Below are positions 1 to 8,067 of a DNA stretch of 64,000 nucleotides, piece by piece. Both the position numbers and the translations under genes were made by a program. Position 1 is the stretch's first letter. Every line of letters starts with the position of its first letter. The notes under the pieces were generated by a model. The model worked only from the letters and a program-made list of their open reading frames with translations. It was not told where the DNA came from and made no database searches. The stretch lies in NCBI GenBank assembly GCA_021648145.1, contig JAKITI010000012.1, positions 1-64,000 of the forward strand, written 5' to 3'. The DNA is from Gammaproteobacteria bacterium. GTDB taxonomy: Bacteria; Pseudomonadota; Gammaproteobacteria; JAADGQ01.

Positions 1-184
1 AGTGGCATACGTGATACTGCTCGAGTACTTGGAATCAGTCGAAATACAGTAGTAAGCACAATAAAAAAAAGCCAAGCAGATTGTCAAGGTCAATCCTAAT
101 TTTCAAGGAAAAAATCTCTCAGTCAGAATGGTTACACTCCTCCTGGTAATGAGGGCTATGGCTCTGGAAGATAGCGTGATCTAA
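1..184 (+). mobile_element. IS1-family transposase remnant (InsA-like HTH), cut by window edge
   Basis: The first frame reads SGIRDTARVLGISRNTVV and then TIKKSQ before a stop at 97-99. This is the helix-turn-helix part of IS1-type InsA proteins, which bind the element ends. A run of eight A bases at 63-70 could act as a slippery site. Slipping back one base there continues the frame as KKAKQIVKVNPNF to a stop at 182-184, as in the programmed InsA/InsB' fusion of IS1. No DDE catalytic part follows, so this is a dead fragment or the tail of an element outside the window. The family assignment is from memory. Confidence 0.55.
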
Positions 185-411
185 ATAACTGATTATCTGG
201 TATTGCTAATTTAAGGTGGCTTTAGATTTTTACCTATTTGATGAATAGTATAAAAAACCAATAAATCTATAGTTAATTACCAATACTGATTATCTTTTGG
301 AGTAATCCTCCTCCTTAATACAAAAGCTTACACCGTATTTTGGAGGAGCGATTTATAACTCTCTTCCTTAATACAAAGCTTACATTTTGTAGATGTGGCG
401 AAAGGTAAATT
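185..411. other. AT-rich non-coding stretch upstream of the secretion operon
   Basis: No open frame of useful length is seen on either strand. The stretch is AT-rich and must hold the promoter of the secretion operon, but I cannot pick out a convincing -35/-10 pair. It contains the direct repeat at 313-384. A CCTCCTCC run near 307-314 is partly complementary to GGAGGAG near 342-348. No double-glycine leader peptide could be found here. Confidence 0.5.
313..384 (+). repeat. imperfect direct repeat before the secretion operon
   Basis: CCTTAATACAAAAGCTTACA at 313-332 recurs as CCTTAATACAAAGCTTACA at 366-384, differing by one A. The copies start 53 bases apart, about five helical turns, just upstream of the first gene of the operon. 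They may be a regulator-binding pair or duplicated debris from the neighbouring IS remnant. Confidence 0.55.
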
Positions 412-912
412 ATGACGAATAAGTTATACCAATTTGCAGAACGGATTTCACATAACCCGTTAGAATTCTTTGTTGTAGTGTCAATATATTCAGCATCATT
501 TATTTATGTGTTGTATGTATTTTTATTTGACGTTTATAGTGTTTTTTTAATTATGATTATTTTGATAACGCAGATACTTGCTGTTTTCATGTTCTATTCG
601 TTGCGACATATTTATTTTAAAATACTTGAATATGGAAGTAATGCAATAGATGTAAAAAAAAGAAAATGGTACGATGCAACCTATATGCATTATAAAAGCG
701 TAACAAATAAAAAGTCTTTTTATTTGTCAATTATTTTGACTCCTTTAATTCTTTTTCTCTATTCTATTTCAGTAGTTTTTTTTAATGTTACGGATATTTT
801 TCTTACTGTTGTTCTTTGGTTTTTTGGGCTGAGCATATCTTCTCTTTACGATTTAAAAAGTGCATTTTTTCAACTTAATAAATATGAAAAATATAGTCTG
901 ACAGAGAAGTAA
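412..912 (+). CDS. small multi-spanning membrane protein of unknown function
   Basis: I do not recognise this 166-residue protein. It has about four hydrophobic segments (roughly residues 17-40, 42-65, 101-123 and 126-146) with a basic loop near residues 79-84 (DVKKRK), and no signal peptide beyond the first helix. Its gene is very AT-rich compared with the transporter genes that follow. It ends four bases before the adaptor start, so it is probably the first gene of the secretion operon. A self-immunity protein for an exported peptide would fit this position and shape, but that is inference from context only. Confidence 0.6.
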   Translation: MTNKLYQFAERISHNPLEFFVVVSIYSASFIYVLYVFLFDVYSVFLIMIILITQILAVFMFYSLRHIYFKILEYGSNAIDVKKRKWYDATYMHYKSVTNKKSFYLSIILTPLILFLYSISVVFFNVTDIFLTVVLWFFGLSISSLYDLKSAFFQLNKYEKYSLTEK

Positions 913-916
913 TAAA

Positions 917-2161
917 ATGTCCCTATTCCGCTCCGAAGTTAGCGATAAAAAGCGTGACGAGAATTTTTTTGGCGATGTGGTTCTGATTCGCCCCATCTCT
1001 TTTTCAATATATACCGCGCTGCTCGTAATATTTGTAGTCGCGCTGGGTCTGTTTTTATACTTTGGTAAGTACGCCAGTAAAGAGACCGTTCAAGGGGTAG
1101 TGAACCCTCAGTCAGGGTTAGTCAAAGTCTATGCGCCGCAGCGCGGCATTGTGCTGTCTCGTGCAATTAATGAAGGCGATGAAGTCAGTGAAGGTGATGT
1201 GATCTATTTTGTATCAACAGAGCGCCATCTGGGTGGCGGTGAAAAAGTTCAAGCTCTGGTGGCTGAAGAGACAGAAAAGTCCATTGGCATCATCGAATCC
1301 CAGATTTCAGAACAAAAAACCCTGTCAAAACTGCGTAAAACAGATATTCAAAATCAACTCAAATACACCCGCCAGGAAATTACTTCAATTAAAAATGAAA
1401 TTTCCCTGCATGAAACGCGTGTGGCGCTTTATGGCGGAGATGTGGTTCGTCTGAAAAAAATAGCCAAAGAACAATTTGTTCCTAAAACAGAATATACCAA
1501 AAGCTATCAGGTGCATCTGGATAGCCAAGTGGCGCTGGAGCAGCTCCGGCGAAGCCTTACCAATAGTATTAATAGAAGATGGCAACTATCCACTGAGCTT
1601 AAAAAACTGCCGGTTGAGCTTGATCAAAACATATTATCCTATGAAAAATCACTATCTGATTTGCGGCAGCGCCTTGCCGAAATTCGCAGCAACCAAAGCT
1701 ATACCATCATCGCCCCCGCCTCGGGTCGAGTGACATCACTCATCTATAAAGTCGGTGATACGATCAAGCCAGAGACTCCGTTGTTAACCATTTTGCCCGC
1801 AAATGTGGCACTCAAAGCAGACCTTTATGTGCCGACACGCGCGGCTGGATTTCTGGAGGTGGGGCAAGAGGTGAAAATTCGTTTTGATGCTTTTCCCTAT
1901 CAAAAATTTGGACTGCACGGCGGCGTTGTTGAGCAGGTTTCCAAAAACATCATCATTCCAGGTGAAGTAATGTTGCCGGTTGATGTTACAGAGCCTGTTT
2001 ATAAGGTGTCGGTTACGTTGAATAAACAAACCGTCACCGCGTTTGGCCGTGAACACTATCTGCAAGTGGGTATGTTATTGCAAGGCGATATTGTGCGGCA
2101 TCGTAGCCGTATTATTGATTGGGTGTTAGAGCCTTTGTATAGTTTGCGAGGGCGCGGCTGA
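917..2161 (+). CDS. HlyD/CvaA-type periplasmic adaptor of a type I secretion system
   Basis: A membrane-fusion protein that links an inner-membrane ABC exporter to a TolC-type outer-membrane channel. A short cytoplasmic N-terminus is followed by one membrane helix (about residues 30-50). Next comes a barrel/lipoyl half near GLVKVYAPQRGIVLSR, a long coiled-coil hairpin (about 115-260), and the second lipoyl half near YTIIAPASGRVTSL. The 414-residue length is normal for CvaA-like adaptors of bacteriocin exporters. Its stop shares a base with the start of the next gene (TGATG), which implies coupled translation. Assignment to the family is firm; the cargo is unknown. Confidence 0.9.
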   Translation: MSLFRSEVSDKKRDENFFGDVVLIRPISFSIYTALLVIFVVALGLFLYFGKYASKETVQGVVNPQSGLVKVYAPQRGIVLSRAINEGDEVSEGDVIYFVSTERHLGGGEKVQALVAEETEKSIGIIESQISEQKTLSKLRKTDIQNQLKYTRQEITSIKNEISLHETRVALYGGDVVRLKKIAKEQFVPKTEYTKSYQVHLDSQVALEQLRRSLTNSINRRWQLSTELKKLPVELDQNILSYEKSLSDLRQRLAEIRSNQSYTIIAPASGRVTSLIYKVGDTIKPETPLLTILPANVALKADLYVPTRAAGFLEVGQEVKIRFDAFPYQKFGLHGGVVEQVSKNIIIPGEVMLPVDVTEPVYKVSVTLNKQTVTAFGREHYLQVGMLLQGDIVRHRSRIIDWVLEPLYSLRGRG

Positions 2162-4290
2162 TGAAAAATCCGGTTGAGTTACTGCAATTTTCATTTCCAT
2201 CAAAACGCCTGCCCATAGTCTTGCAATCAGAGCTGGCCGAATGTGGCGCTGCCTGTTTAGCAATGGTCTCTTCTTATCATGGGCATAAGATGAGCATTGA
2301 GGCGATCAGGCAATATTTGCCCAGTTCACTCAAAGGTTTATCACTGAAAGATATGATGCAGGCGGCAGGCAAAGTTCATTTTATGCCGCGAGCGTTGCGA
2401 CTGGAGGTTGATGAGCTTTGTAATTTAAAGTGCCCTGCAATATTGCATTGGAATCTGGATCACTTCGTGGTGCTTGAATCCGTGCGTGGCAATAGCGTGG
2501 TGATTCATGATCCGGCGCGTGGCCGCAGAGTTTTATCGCTAAAAGAGGTGTCTGAATCATTCACTGGGGTGGCACTAGAGCTGACTCCGACCAATGAGTT
2601 TGAAAAAAAATCAGATATTCAACGAGTCAAAGTCACCGAACTATTAAAAGGAGTGACGGGTTTAAAGCGGGCGCTGCTTCAGATTCTATTGCTGTCACTG
2701 GTGTTGCAAGTCTTTGTTCTGGTCTCGCCATTTTTTATGCAGATCACGGTGGATCATGTGATTGCATCATCGGATGAACATCTGTTGATGGCGCTGGCAT
2801 TAGGTTTTGGCATGTTGGCTTTGATACAGATGGCGGCAACGACATTGCGTTCCTGGGTAATTCTCTATCTGAACTCAACGCTGGATGTGCAGCTTTTAGC
2901 GAATATGTTGCGGCATTTACTGAGCTTGCCACTGGATTATTTTCAGAAACGGCATCTGGGAGATATCATCTCGCGTTTTGGCTCACTGCGCAGTGTGATC
3001 GGTCTGTTTACTCAGGGGCTGATTGCCAGCATTGTCGATGGCATTATGGCCTTGACAACATTGGTGATGATGTTTATTTATAGCCCTAAACTGGCATTCA
3101 TCGTACTCGTTGCAGTATTTATTTATATCGTTGTTCGTGTTGTCACCTATCGTTTAAACGAGCAATACAAACAGGAGCTCATCGTACTTTCTGCAAAGGA
3201 GAGTACCAATTTTATGGAGACGGTTCGCGCCGTTCAAACGATCAAGCTGTTTTCAAAAGAGAGTCAGCGTGAATCCCTGTGGTTAAACAATTACTCAGCG
3301 TCACTGAATGCGGGCATTAAACTGGGTAAGTTAGGAATTATTATATCGGCCATAAATCAAACTGTTTTTCCCGTTGCAGGCATATTGATTGTTTGGGTAG
3401 GCGCTCAGGAGATTATGGCATCTGTTTTTTCAGTGGGCATGTTGTATGCATTTTTCTCCTATCAAGGTCAGTTTACAGGAAAAATTTCGGCACTGATTAA
3501 TATGATTGTTGAGTTTAAACTGGCGGGGGTTGATCTGGAGCGTGTCTCAGATATTGTGCATGCCAAGCCTGAGCAACATACCGGTGAGTTGCTGGATTCA
3601 AAAGTTGGCTTGAAAGGTGAAATTGAGGTTAAAAACCTCAGTTATCGCTACTCTGAAAATGAACCGTATGTGTTTGAAAACCTGAGTTTTAAAATAGATT
3701 CTGGTGAAACTGTGGTGATCGTCGGTGCATCCGGTTGCGGCAAATCAACGCTTCTCAAGGTGATGTTAGGGTTGCTCGACCCTGCTTCCGGTGAAGTCTG
3801 CTATGACGGCAAAAATATTTCACAGTTCGATAAGTCAGCACTTCGTTCACAAATCGCTGCTGTGATGCAGGAAGACTGTTTGGTGGCTGGTTCAATCGCT
3901 GAAAATATCGCATTTTCAGACCCGCAAATGGATCTTCAGCGCGTGCAACAAGTGGCGCAGATGGCTGCCATTCATAATGAAATTGCACAGATGCCGATGG
4001 CGTATAACAGTCTGGTTGGTGATATGGGGACAACGCTATCGGGCGGTCAGAAACAGCGGATTTTTCTGGCCAGAGCATTGTATGTGAAGCCTAAAATACT
4101 ATTTTTGGATGAAGCCAGCAGTCACCTTGATACAAATACTGAAAGCATGATTAATGAAACGATCAAAAAGATGCCGATCACGCGAGTTATTATTGCGCAC
4201 CGACGCGAGACCATTGCTTTGGCTGATCGGGTGATTGATTTATCAGCACAAAATTCACCGCCATTCACGTCACCGCCTGGAGCAGTATAG
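2161..4290 (+). CDS. C39 peptidase-containing ABC exporter (CvaB-like)
   Basis: An inner-membrane ABC transporter that cleaves double-glycine leaders and exports the mature peptide. The N-terminal C39 peptidase shows Gln22 and catalytic Cys28 in QSELAECGAACL, His101 in DHFVVL and Asp117 in HDPARG, so it should be active rather than a degenerate C39-like domain. A membrane domain spans about 165-440. The nucleotide-binding domain has Walker A GASGCGKST (about 523-530), signature LSGGQKQR (about 626-633) and Walker B ILFLDEASSHLD (about 646-657). At 709 residues it has the usual length. It sits between the adaptor and TolC-type genes with one-base overlaps on both sides. Confidence 0.93.
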   Translation: MKNPVELLQFSFPSKRLPIVLQSELAECGAACLAMVSSYHGHKMSIEAIRQYLPSSLKGLSLKDMMQAAGKVHFMPRALRLEVDELCNLKCPAILHWNLDHFVVLESVRGNSVVIHDPARGRRVLSLKEVSESFTGVALELTPTNEFEKKSDIQRVKVTELLKGVTGLKRALLQILLLSLVLQVFVLVSPFFMQITVDHVIASSDEHLLMALALGFGMLALIQMAATTLRSWVILYLNSTLDVQLLANMLRHLLSLPLDYFQKRHLGDIISRFGSLRSVIGLFTQGLIASIVDGIMALTTLVMMFIYSPKLAFIVLVAVFIYIVVRVVTYRLNEQYKQELIVLSAKESTNFMETVRAVQTIKLFSKESQRESLWLNNYSASLNAGIKLGKLGIIISAINQTVFPVAGILIVWVGAQEIMASVFSVGMLYAFFSYQGQFTGKISALINMIVEFKLAGVDLERVSDIVHAKPEQHTGELLDSKVGLKGEIEVKNLSYRYSENEPYVFENLSFKIDSGETVVIVGASGCGKSTLLKVMLGLLDPASGEVCYDGKNISQFDKSALRSQIAAVMQEDCLVAGSIAENIAFSDPQMDLQRVQQVAQMAAIHNEIAQMPMAYNSLVGDMGTTLSGGQKQRIFLARALYVKPKILFLDEASSHLDTNTESMINETIKKMPITRVIIAHRRETIALADRVIDLSAQNSPPFTSPPGAV

Positions 4291-5600
4291 TGAGAATACT
4301 TCAGGGTTTATTGTTGCTGTCTGTTTCGATGCAGAGTTTTGCCGCCGAAAATATTTTGGATGTTTATACGCTGGCACTGGAATCTGACCCTGAATTAAAG
4401 CAGGTTGAAATTTCCTATGAAATTGCAGTGGAAATGAAGCGACAAGACCGCTCGCCCTTATTACCAAACATTAATGTTAGCGCCAATACGACAGATAATT
4501 CTCAAAAACGCAGGTATGGTCTCTCTCAGTTTGATGGAGAAGAAGACTACAATAGTTATGGTTATTCTGTGACCTTAAATCAATCACTGTTTCGCTTTGA
4601 AAACATCGTTGCCTTTAAACAAGCCAATGATCGTATCAATCAGGCAGATGCTGAGTTAATTGCAGCGCAGCAATCTTTAATCATTCGAGTCTCGGAGCGC
4701 TATTTTGATGTGCTGGCGGCGCAAGATAATTTGCGCTTTATGGCCGCAGAAAAACAGGCGATTCAAAGACAGCTTAAGCAGGTTGAAAGTCGATTAAATG
4801 CCGGGCTGTCTGCCATTACTGAGGTTTATGAAGCAAAGGCGCGGCTGGATTCGACCATTGCCTCAGAGATTGAAGCGCAAAATCAGCTAACGAATAGCCT
4901 GGAATCATTGCGTAAAATTACAGACCAGTATCATGAAAAACTTATCCCGTTAAAAGAATCACTTGTTATGGACGCGCCGACTCCTGTTGGCACTGAAAAA
5001 TGGCAAGCGTTAGCACTCAGTGATAATTTGCAGGTGGTTGCATTGCGCCATAATAATAAAGTATTGAGGCGAGAAATACGCAAGCAAAGAGCGGGCCATT
5101 ATCCTGCTCTGGATTTGGTGACAAGGTATTCAAAATCAATTTCAGGGGGCGGTAATTTTGGCGATAGTGAAACTGAAAATCGTACGGTAGGATTGCAATT
5201 GAATATGCCGATTTACCTGGGCGGCATGGTGAGTGCGCGTTCGCGCACAGCAGTGGCGCAATACGAGCAGAATTTAGCGAAAATGGAAGCGACGATTCGG
5301 GAAGTACGAGGTCAGGCTCGGGAAGCGTATCTGGGTGTGATGGCAAGTATTGCACGAGTGCAATCACTACGGCAGTCGGTTGTTTCTTATCAACAGGCGC
5401 ATATTGCAATAGAGGCGAGTTATAACGCGGGTATGCGCACCACATTTGATGTTTTACAAGCCAATAGAGAGCTGTATCGCGGCCAGCGTGATTATCAGCG
5501 GGCACGTTATGATTATGTTTTGAATAGCCTCAGATTAAAAGAATCAGCTGGGCAACTGTCGCTGTCAGATGTGAAACAGGTTAATTTGTGGTTGGAGTAA
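4290..5600 (+). CDS. TolC-family outer-membrane channel protein
   Basis: The outer-membrane component of the type I secretion machine. It starts with GTG at 4290, sharing a base with the preceding stop. It has a signal peptide (MRILQGLLLLSVSMQSFAA, cleaved near residue 19) and two similar halves rich in long helices, the usual arrangement of TolC. At 436 residues it is a typical length. Motifs such as LNQSLFRFENIVAFKQA and LQLNMPIYLGGMVSAR are characteristic of the strand-helix junctions. It completes a three-gene exporter, so the system does not depend on a distant tolC. Confidence 0.9.
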   Translation: MRILQGLLLLSVSMQSFAAENILDVYTLALESDPELKQVEISYEIAVEMKRQDRSPLLPNINVSANTTDNSQKRRYGLSQFDGEEDYNSYGYSVTLNQSLFRFENIVAFKQANDRINQADAELIAAQQSLIIRVSERYFDVLAAQDNLRFMAAEKQAIQRQLKQVESRLNAGLSAITEVYEAKARLDSTIASEIEAQNQLTNSLESLRKITDQYHEKLIPLKESLVMDAPTPVGTEKWQALALSDNLQVVALRHNNKVLRREIRKQRAGHYPALDLVTRYSKSISGGGNFGDSETENRTVGLQLNMPIYLGGMVSARSRTAVAQYEQNLAKMEATIREVRGQAREAYLGVMASIARVQSLRQSVVSYQQAHIAIEASYNAGMRTTFDVLQANRELYRGQRDYQRARYDYVLNSLRLKESAGQLSLSDVKQVNLWLE

Positions 5601-5621
5601 AGAAAGGTGGAAAGTAGTTAA

Positions 5622-6050
5622 GTGTATTTAGTAAGCTGTCACCGTAATCCACAAATCATAAAGTTGTTAGATGAGAAGTATAGGAAAATATTGAAAAACT
5701 TATCAATACTATCTATAAAGATATATCAAAAATATCTTTCTCCTTATAAAGGCTATAAATGCGCATATTATATGCTGCATAAAACAGATTCTTGCTCGGC
5801 ATCTGTGGTAAATATAATAGAAAAAAAAGGAGTGTTTAAGGGGTGGTCAAATATAAAAAATCAATTTAATTTATGTGCGTTAGCATACGAAAAAATAAAA
5901 GAAGAAGATGAAAAAAATAAAGATAAAAAAAAAGGAGGGTGTCATCCTGCTGATTGTTTAGGATGTACACCACCGAGTCCTGTTTTTCACGTTAAAGTGT
6001 TAAAGAATATAAGCACGAAGTTGATCGGCTTCAACATACGTTGGCATTGA
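5622..6050 (+). CDS. YidD-like protein with Cys-rich C-terminus, next to exporter
   Basis: Residues about 28-95 resemble YidD, a small membrane-associated factor whose gene usually lies beside yidC and which aids membrane protein insertion. The matches are IKIYQKYLSPYKGYKCAYY, DSCSASVVNIIEKKGVFKGW and an FNLCALAYEK end. It differs from housekeeping YidD by a longer N-terminus, a charged Lys/Asp/Glu stretch (about 95-110) and a tail with CHPADCLGC. The GTG start at 5622 has an AAGGTGG about 15 bases upstream. The gene follows the TolC-type gene after 21 bases and is AT-rich. A role in maturing or inserting the exported peptide is a guess. Confidence 0.6.
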   Translation: MYLVSCHRNPQIIKLLDEKYRKILKNLSILSIKIYQKYLSPYKGYKCAYYMLHKTDSCSASVVNIIEKKGVFKGWSNIKNQFNLCALAYEKIKEEDEKNKDKKKGGCHPADCLGCTPPSPVFHVKVLKNISTKLIGFNIRWH

Positions 6051-6088
6051 ATTTGGCTGAGCATTGCAAAAAATTAGAGAGCAAAAGA

Positions 6089-6301
6089 ATGACCTCATAT
6101 CAAAGGCGTGTATTTTTAGAAATGTGTGTAACCTTATTGTTGACAATAAGTGGTCTACTTTACATGTATGGAGTTTTTGATGAAGCTTCAACAAGAGTCG
6201 GTGTGATAGTTATTGCGCTTATAGCGTATTTTCTCTGCGTTATTCCAACTTATTTTTATGTGAAAACTACTATTAATGAAAATGAGTTAAAAAAAATATA
6301 A
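6089..6301 (+). CDS. small two-helix membrane protein
   Basis: A predicted protein of about 70 residues with two hydrophobic helices, MCVTLLLTISGLLYMYGVF and a second one around GVIVIALIAYFLCVIP. I prefer ATG at 6089, which has AGAGAG just upstream; a TTG at 6041 in the same frame would overlap the YidD-like gene. No family is recognised. It is the last gene of the exporter group, converging on the cytochrome gene 20 bases away. A small membrane protein here could be an immunity protein or an accessory exporter subunit. Confidence 0.45.
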   Translation: MTSYQRRVFLEMCVTLLLTISGLLYMYGVFDEASTRVGVIVIALIAYFLCVIPTYFYVKTTINENELKKI

Positions 6302-6320
6302 AAACTGGATGAATTTTAGT

Positions 6321-7907
6321 TTAGCGCCCTGACCAACCCCAAGAAGCAAACCAGCTCCAAAGAGACCACCAATCGGGGCGGCCTGTTTCACAATCAGTAT
6401 TGGCGGATGCATCACCAAAAACACTATTGATGCGGATGTTGTCAACAGCACTTGATGCACAATCAGCAATAATTCTACTATCTGTCCAGGATTGAACATC
6501 GCACTGTTGCGATGTACCGATATCGACAACCCCGGTTCCAGAACCCACCACATCCAGATAGCGGCTAAAACCAGATCCATCAATGGTGACGGTGCCGCTA
6601 TTACAACTGACAGAGTTTATATTCACGACAGGAGTTACTACCAGATTGAGTGGGGCACTTGCAGAAGTTCCGTTCGCAGCACTAACGTTATAGTTGCCTG
6701 GTAGCAAGGTTGAGGGAATCTGCACTTCCATGCTTGTAAAAGAGAGATTCGTCGGCGTGACCTCGATGGTTGGGTTTTCACTGTTTATTGGAGTTAAAAC
6801 AATTCGAGTGGAAATACCTTTCCCAGCTGTTGCCTCCAGATACCCCGTACCTGAAAACAATAGTATTGGGGATGTTCCTTCAAGTATTTTCGCCGTATTT
6901 ATCTGTTCAATTTCGGGAAGGATCGGACCGAACAAAGGTCTCTCATCCGTAGCCTCGGTAACCATGGTAGACCTTGCGATGTTGCTGCCGCCCTCATGGC
7001 AGCCCATGCAGTCCCAGGAAGAACCGATATGTCCAAAAAACCGCTGTTCGCCGTAGCTCCATACGGTTCCATTACCATCTGAATCAGCCTGGATAGTGTG
7101 CAGCGAGGTTGGGGCATGGCATCGAACACAGCCTTGTAATGTATGGTTTGGCGGCGTAGCGTCATGACACAGATTGCAGGTATGTACTGTGCCACTACCT
7201 GGCTGGCCAAGCCCAGTTCCATGATGAGTTAACATGTTAGCGTTAGGGCCAGGTACAACTCTGCCTGTGACATCATCTGTGCCACCATTATGGCAATAGC
7301 GACAGCCCCCAGTTCTATTTCCGGTTGCACCAAAACCTCCATCACCAAAACCTGGATTAGGACTCATGGAAGGGATGACTCTCAGTTCCCATAATTCACC
7401 ATTGGGATCATTGATCAAACTGCCGTGACAGGCGTTACACTCTGCCGCTTGTGCTTTTTTAGTTAGATGATGAACCGATGTAATTCCCGGTACTTGTTTA
7501 TGACAGCTTAGGCAGTCTCGAAATTCAGGCTCGGTTGGTTCAAGTGCAAACTTGAAATATCCACCCAAGGGTCGGGATGGGTCTTCAACCCAGTCCACTA
7601 AGTGGCAGGTGATGCATTTATGGTTACCATCTGTGGATTTCTCGGGAAAGGGGGAGGCTGAATACGCTTCAATAGGGGTATCTACCCGAAGGTGATGTCT
7701 ATCGGGTAAGTAACCAAGCTTGACGGGGGCGGGTGCTGTGTCAGGGTTGAAATGACAGCCGCCACAATCATTGGCAGTCATATTGTTTGATATGGCATCA
7801 GGCATACCAAGGTTTTGGTTGACTGGAGGAGGTGGGCTACTGGCCCAAGATGTAACAGAAACTGATGATACCAACAGCAGTAGTGTGGCAAATAGTTTAT
7901 TAATCAT
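6321..7907 (-). CDS. octaheme c-type cytochrome with Ig-like (IPT/TIG) C-terminus
   Basis: A secreted multiheme electron-transfer protein. Eight CXXCH haem-binding motifs are visible in order: CGGCH, CITCH, CLSCH, CNACH, CRYCH, CNLCH, CVRCH and CMGCH, all in the first two thirds. After them come about 200 residues of beta-rich sequence resembling two IPT/TIG modules (around ILLFSGTGYL and VTIDGSGFSRYL), then a tail ending WWSLWSWFASWGWSGR. I start it at 7907, where GGGGA lies just upstream and the signal peptide begins MINKLFATLLLL; an earlier ATG at 7931 is possible. No assembly or reductase partner lies beside it, so its redox partner is unknown. Confidence 0.8.
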   Translation of the reverse strand: MINKLFATLLLLVSSVSVTSWASSPPPPVNQNLGMPDAISNNMTANDCGGCHFNPDTAPAPVKLGYLPDRHHLRVDTPIEAYSASPFPEKSTDGNHKCITCHLVDWVEDPSRPLGGYFKFALEPTEPEFRDCLSCHKQVPGITSVHHLTKKAQAAECNACHGSLINDPNGELWELRVIPSMSPNPGFGDGGFGATGNRTGGCRYCHNGGTDDVTGRVVPGPNANMLTHHGTGLGQPGSGTVHTCNLCHDATPPNHTLQGCVRCHAPTSLHTIQADSDGNGTVWSYGEQRFFGHIGSSWDCMGCHEGGSNIARSTMVTEATDERPLFGPILPEIEQINTAKILEGTSPILLFSGTGYLEATAGKGISTRIVLTPINSENPTIEVTPTNLSFTSMEVQIPSTLLPGNYNVSAANGTSASAPLNLVVTPVVNINSVSCNSGTVTIDGSGFSRYLDVVGSGTGVVDIGTSQQCDVQSWTDSRIIADCASSAVDNIRINSVFGDASANTDCETGRPDWWSLWSWFASWGWSGR

Positions 7908-8010
7908 GTGAATCCCCATTTGAAACAACAAAAAACGAATGGAAAAAATTATTATTTTTTGGCTATCTTCATGTATCGGTCGCGTAAGCCAAAAGTTGAG
8001 TAATTAGTGA

Positions 8011-8045
8011 AAAAAAAAGGGGCAATATCAATATTGCCCCTTTTT
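8011..8045 (-). terminator. rho-independent terminator of the EF-hand gene
   Basis: A perfect ten-base stem GGGGCAATAT / ATATTGCCCC (8019-8028 and 8031-8040) is flanked by an A run on one side and a T run on the other. On the minus strand the stem is followed by eight T bases. It lies 23 bases after the stop of the EF-hand gene, so it should end that transcript before the cytochrome gene. By sequence it could work in both directions. Confidence 0.85.
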
Positions 8046-8067
8046 GATGAGGTTATCAGCCGAAAAA

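Noticed and set aside
100-174. Glycine-rich frame ending NGYTPPGNEGYGSGR, as a possible exported peptide
   Set aside because: It has no start codon or double-glycine leader and simply follows the stop of the IS remnant in the same frame.
5017-5505. 162-codon minus-strand frame inside the TolC-type gene
   Set aside because: It lies wholly within a well-supported gene and its translation shows no domain or signal.
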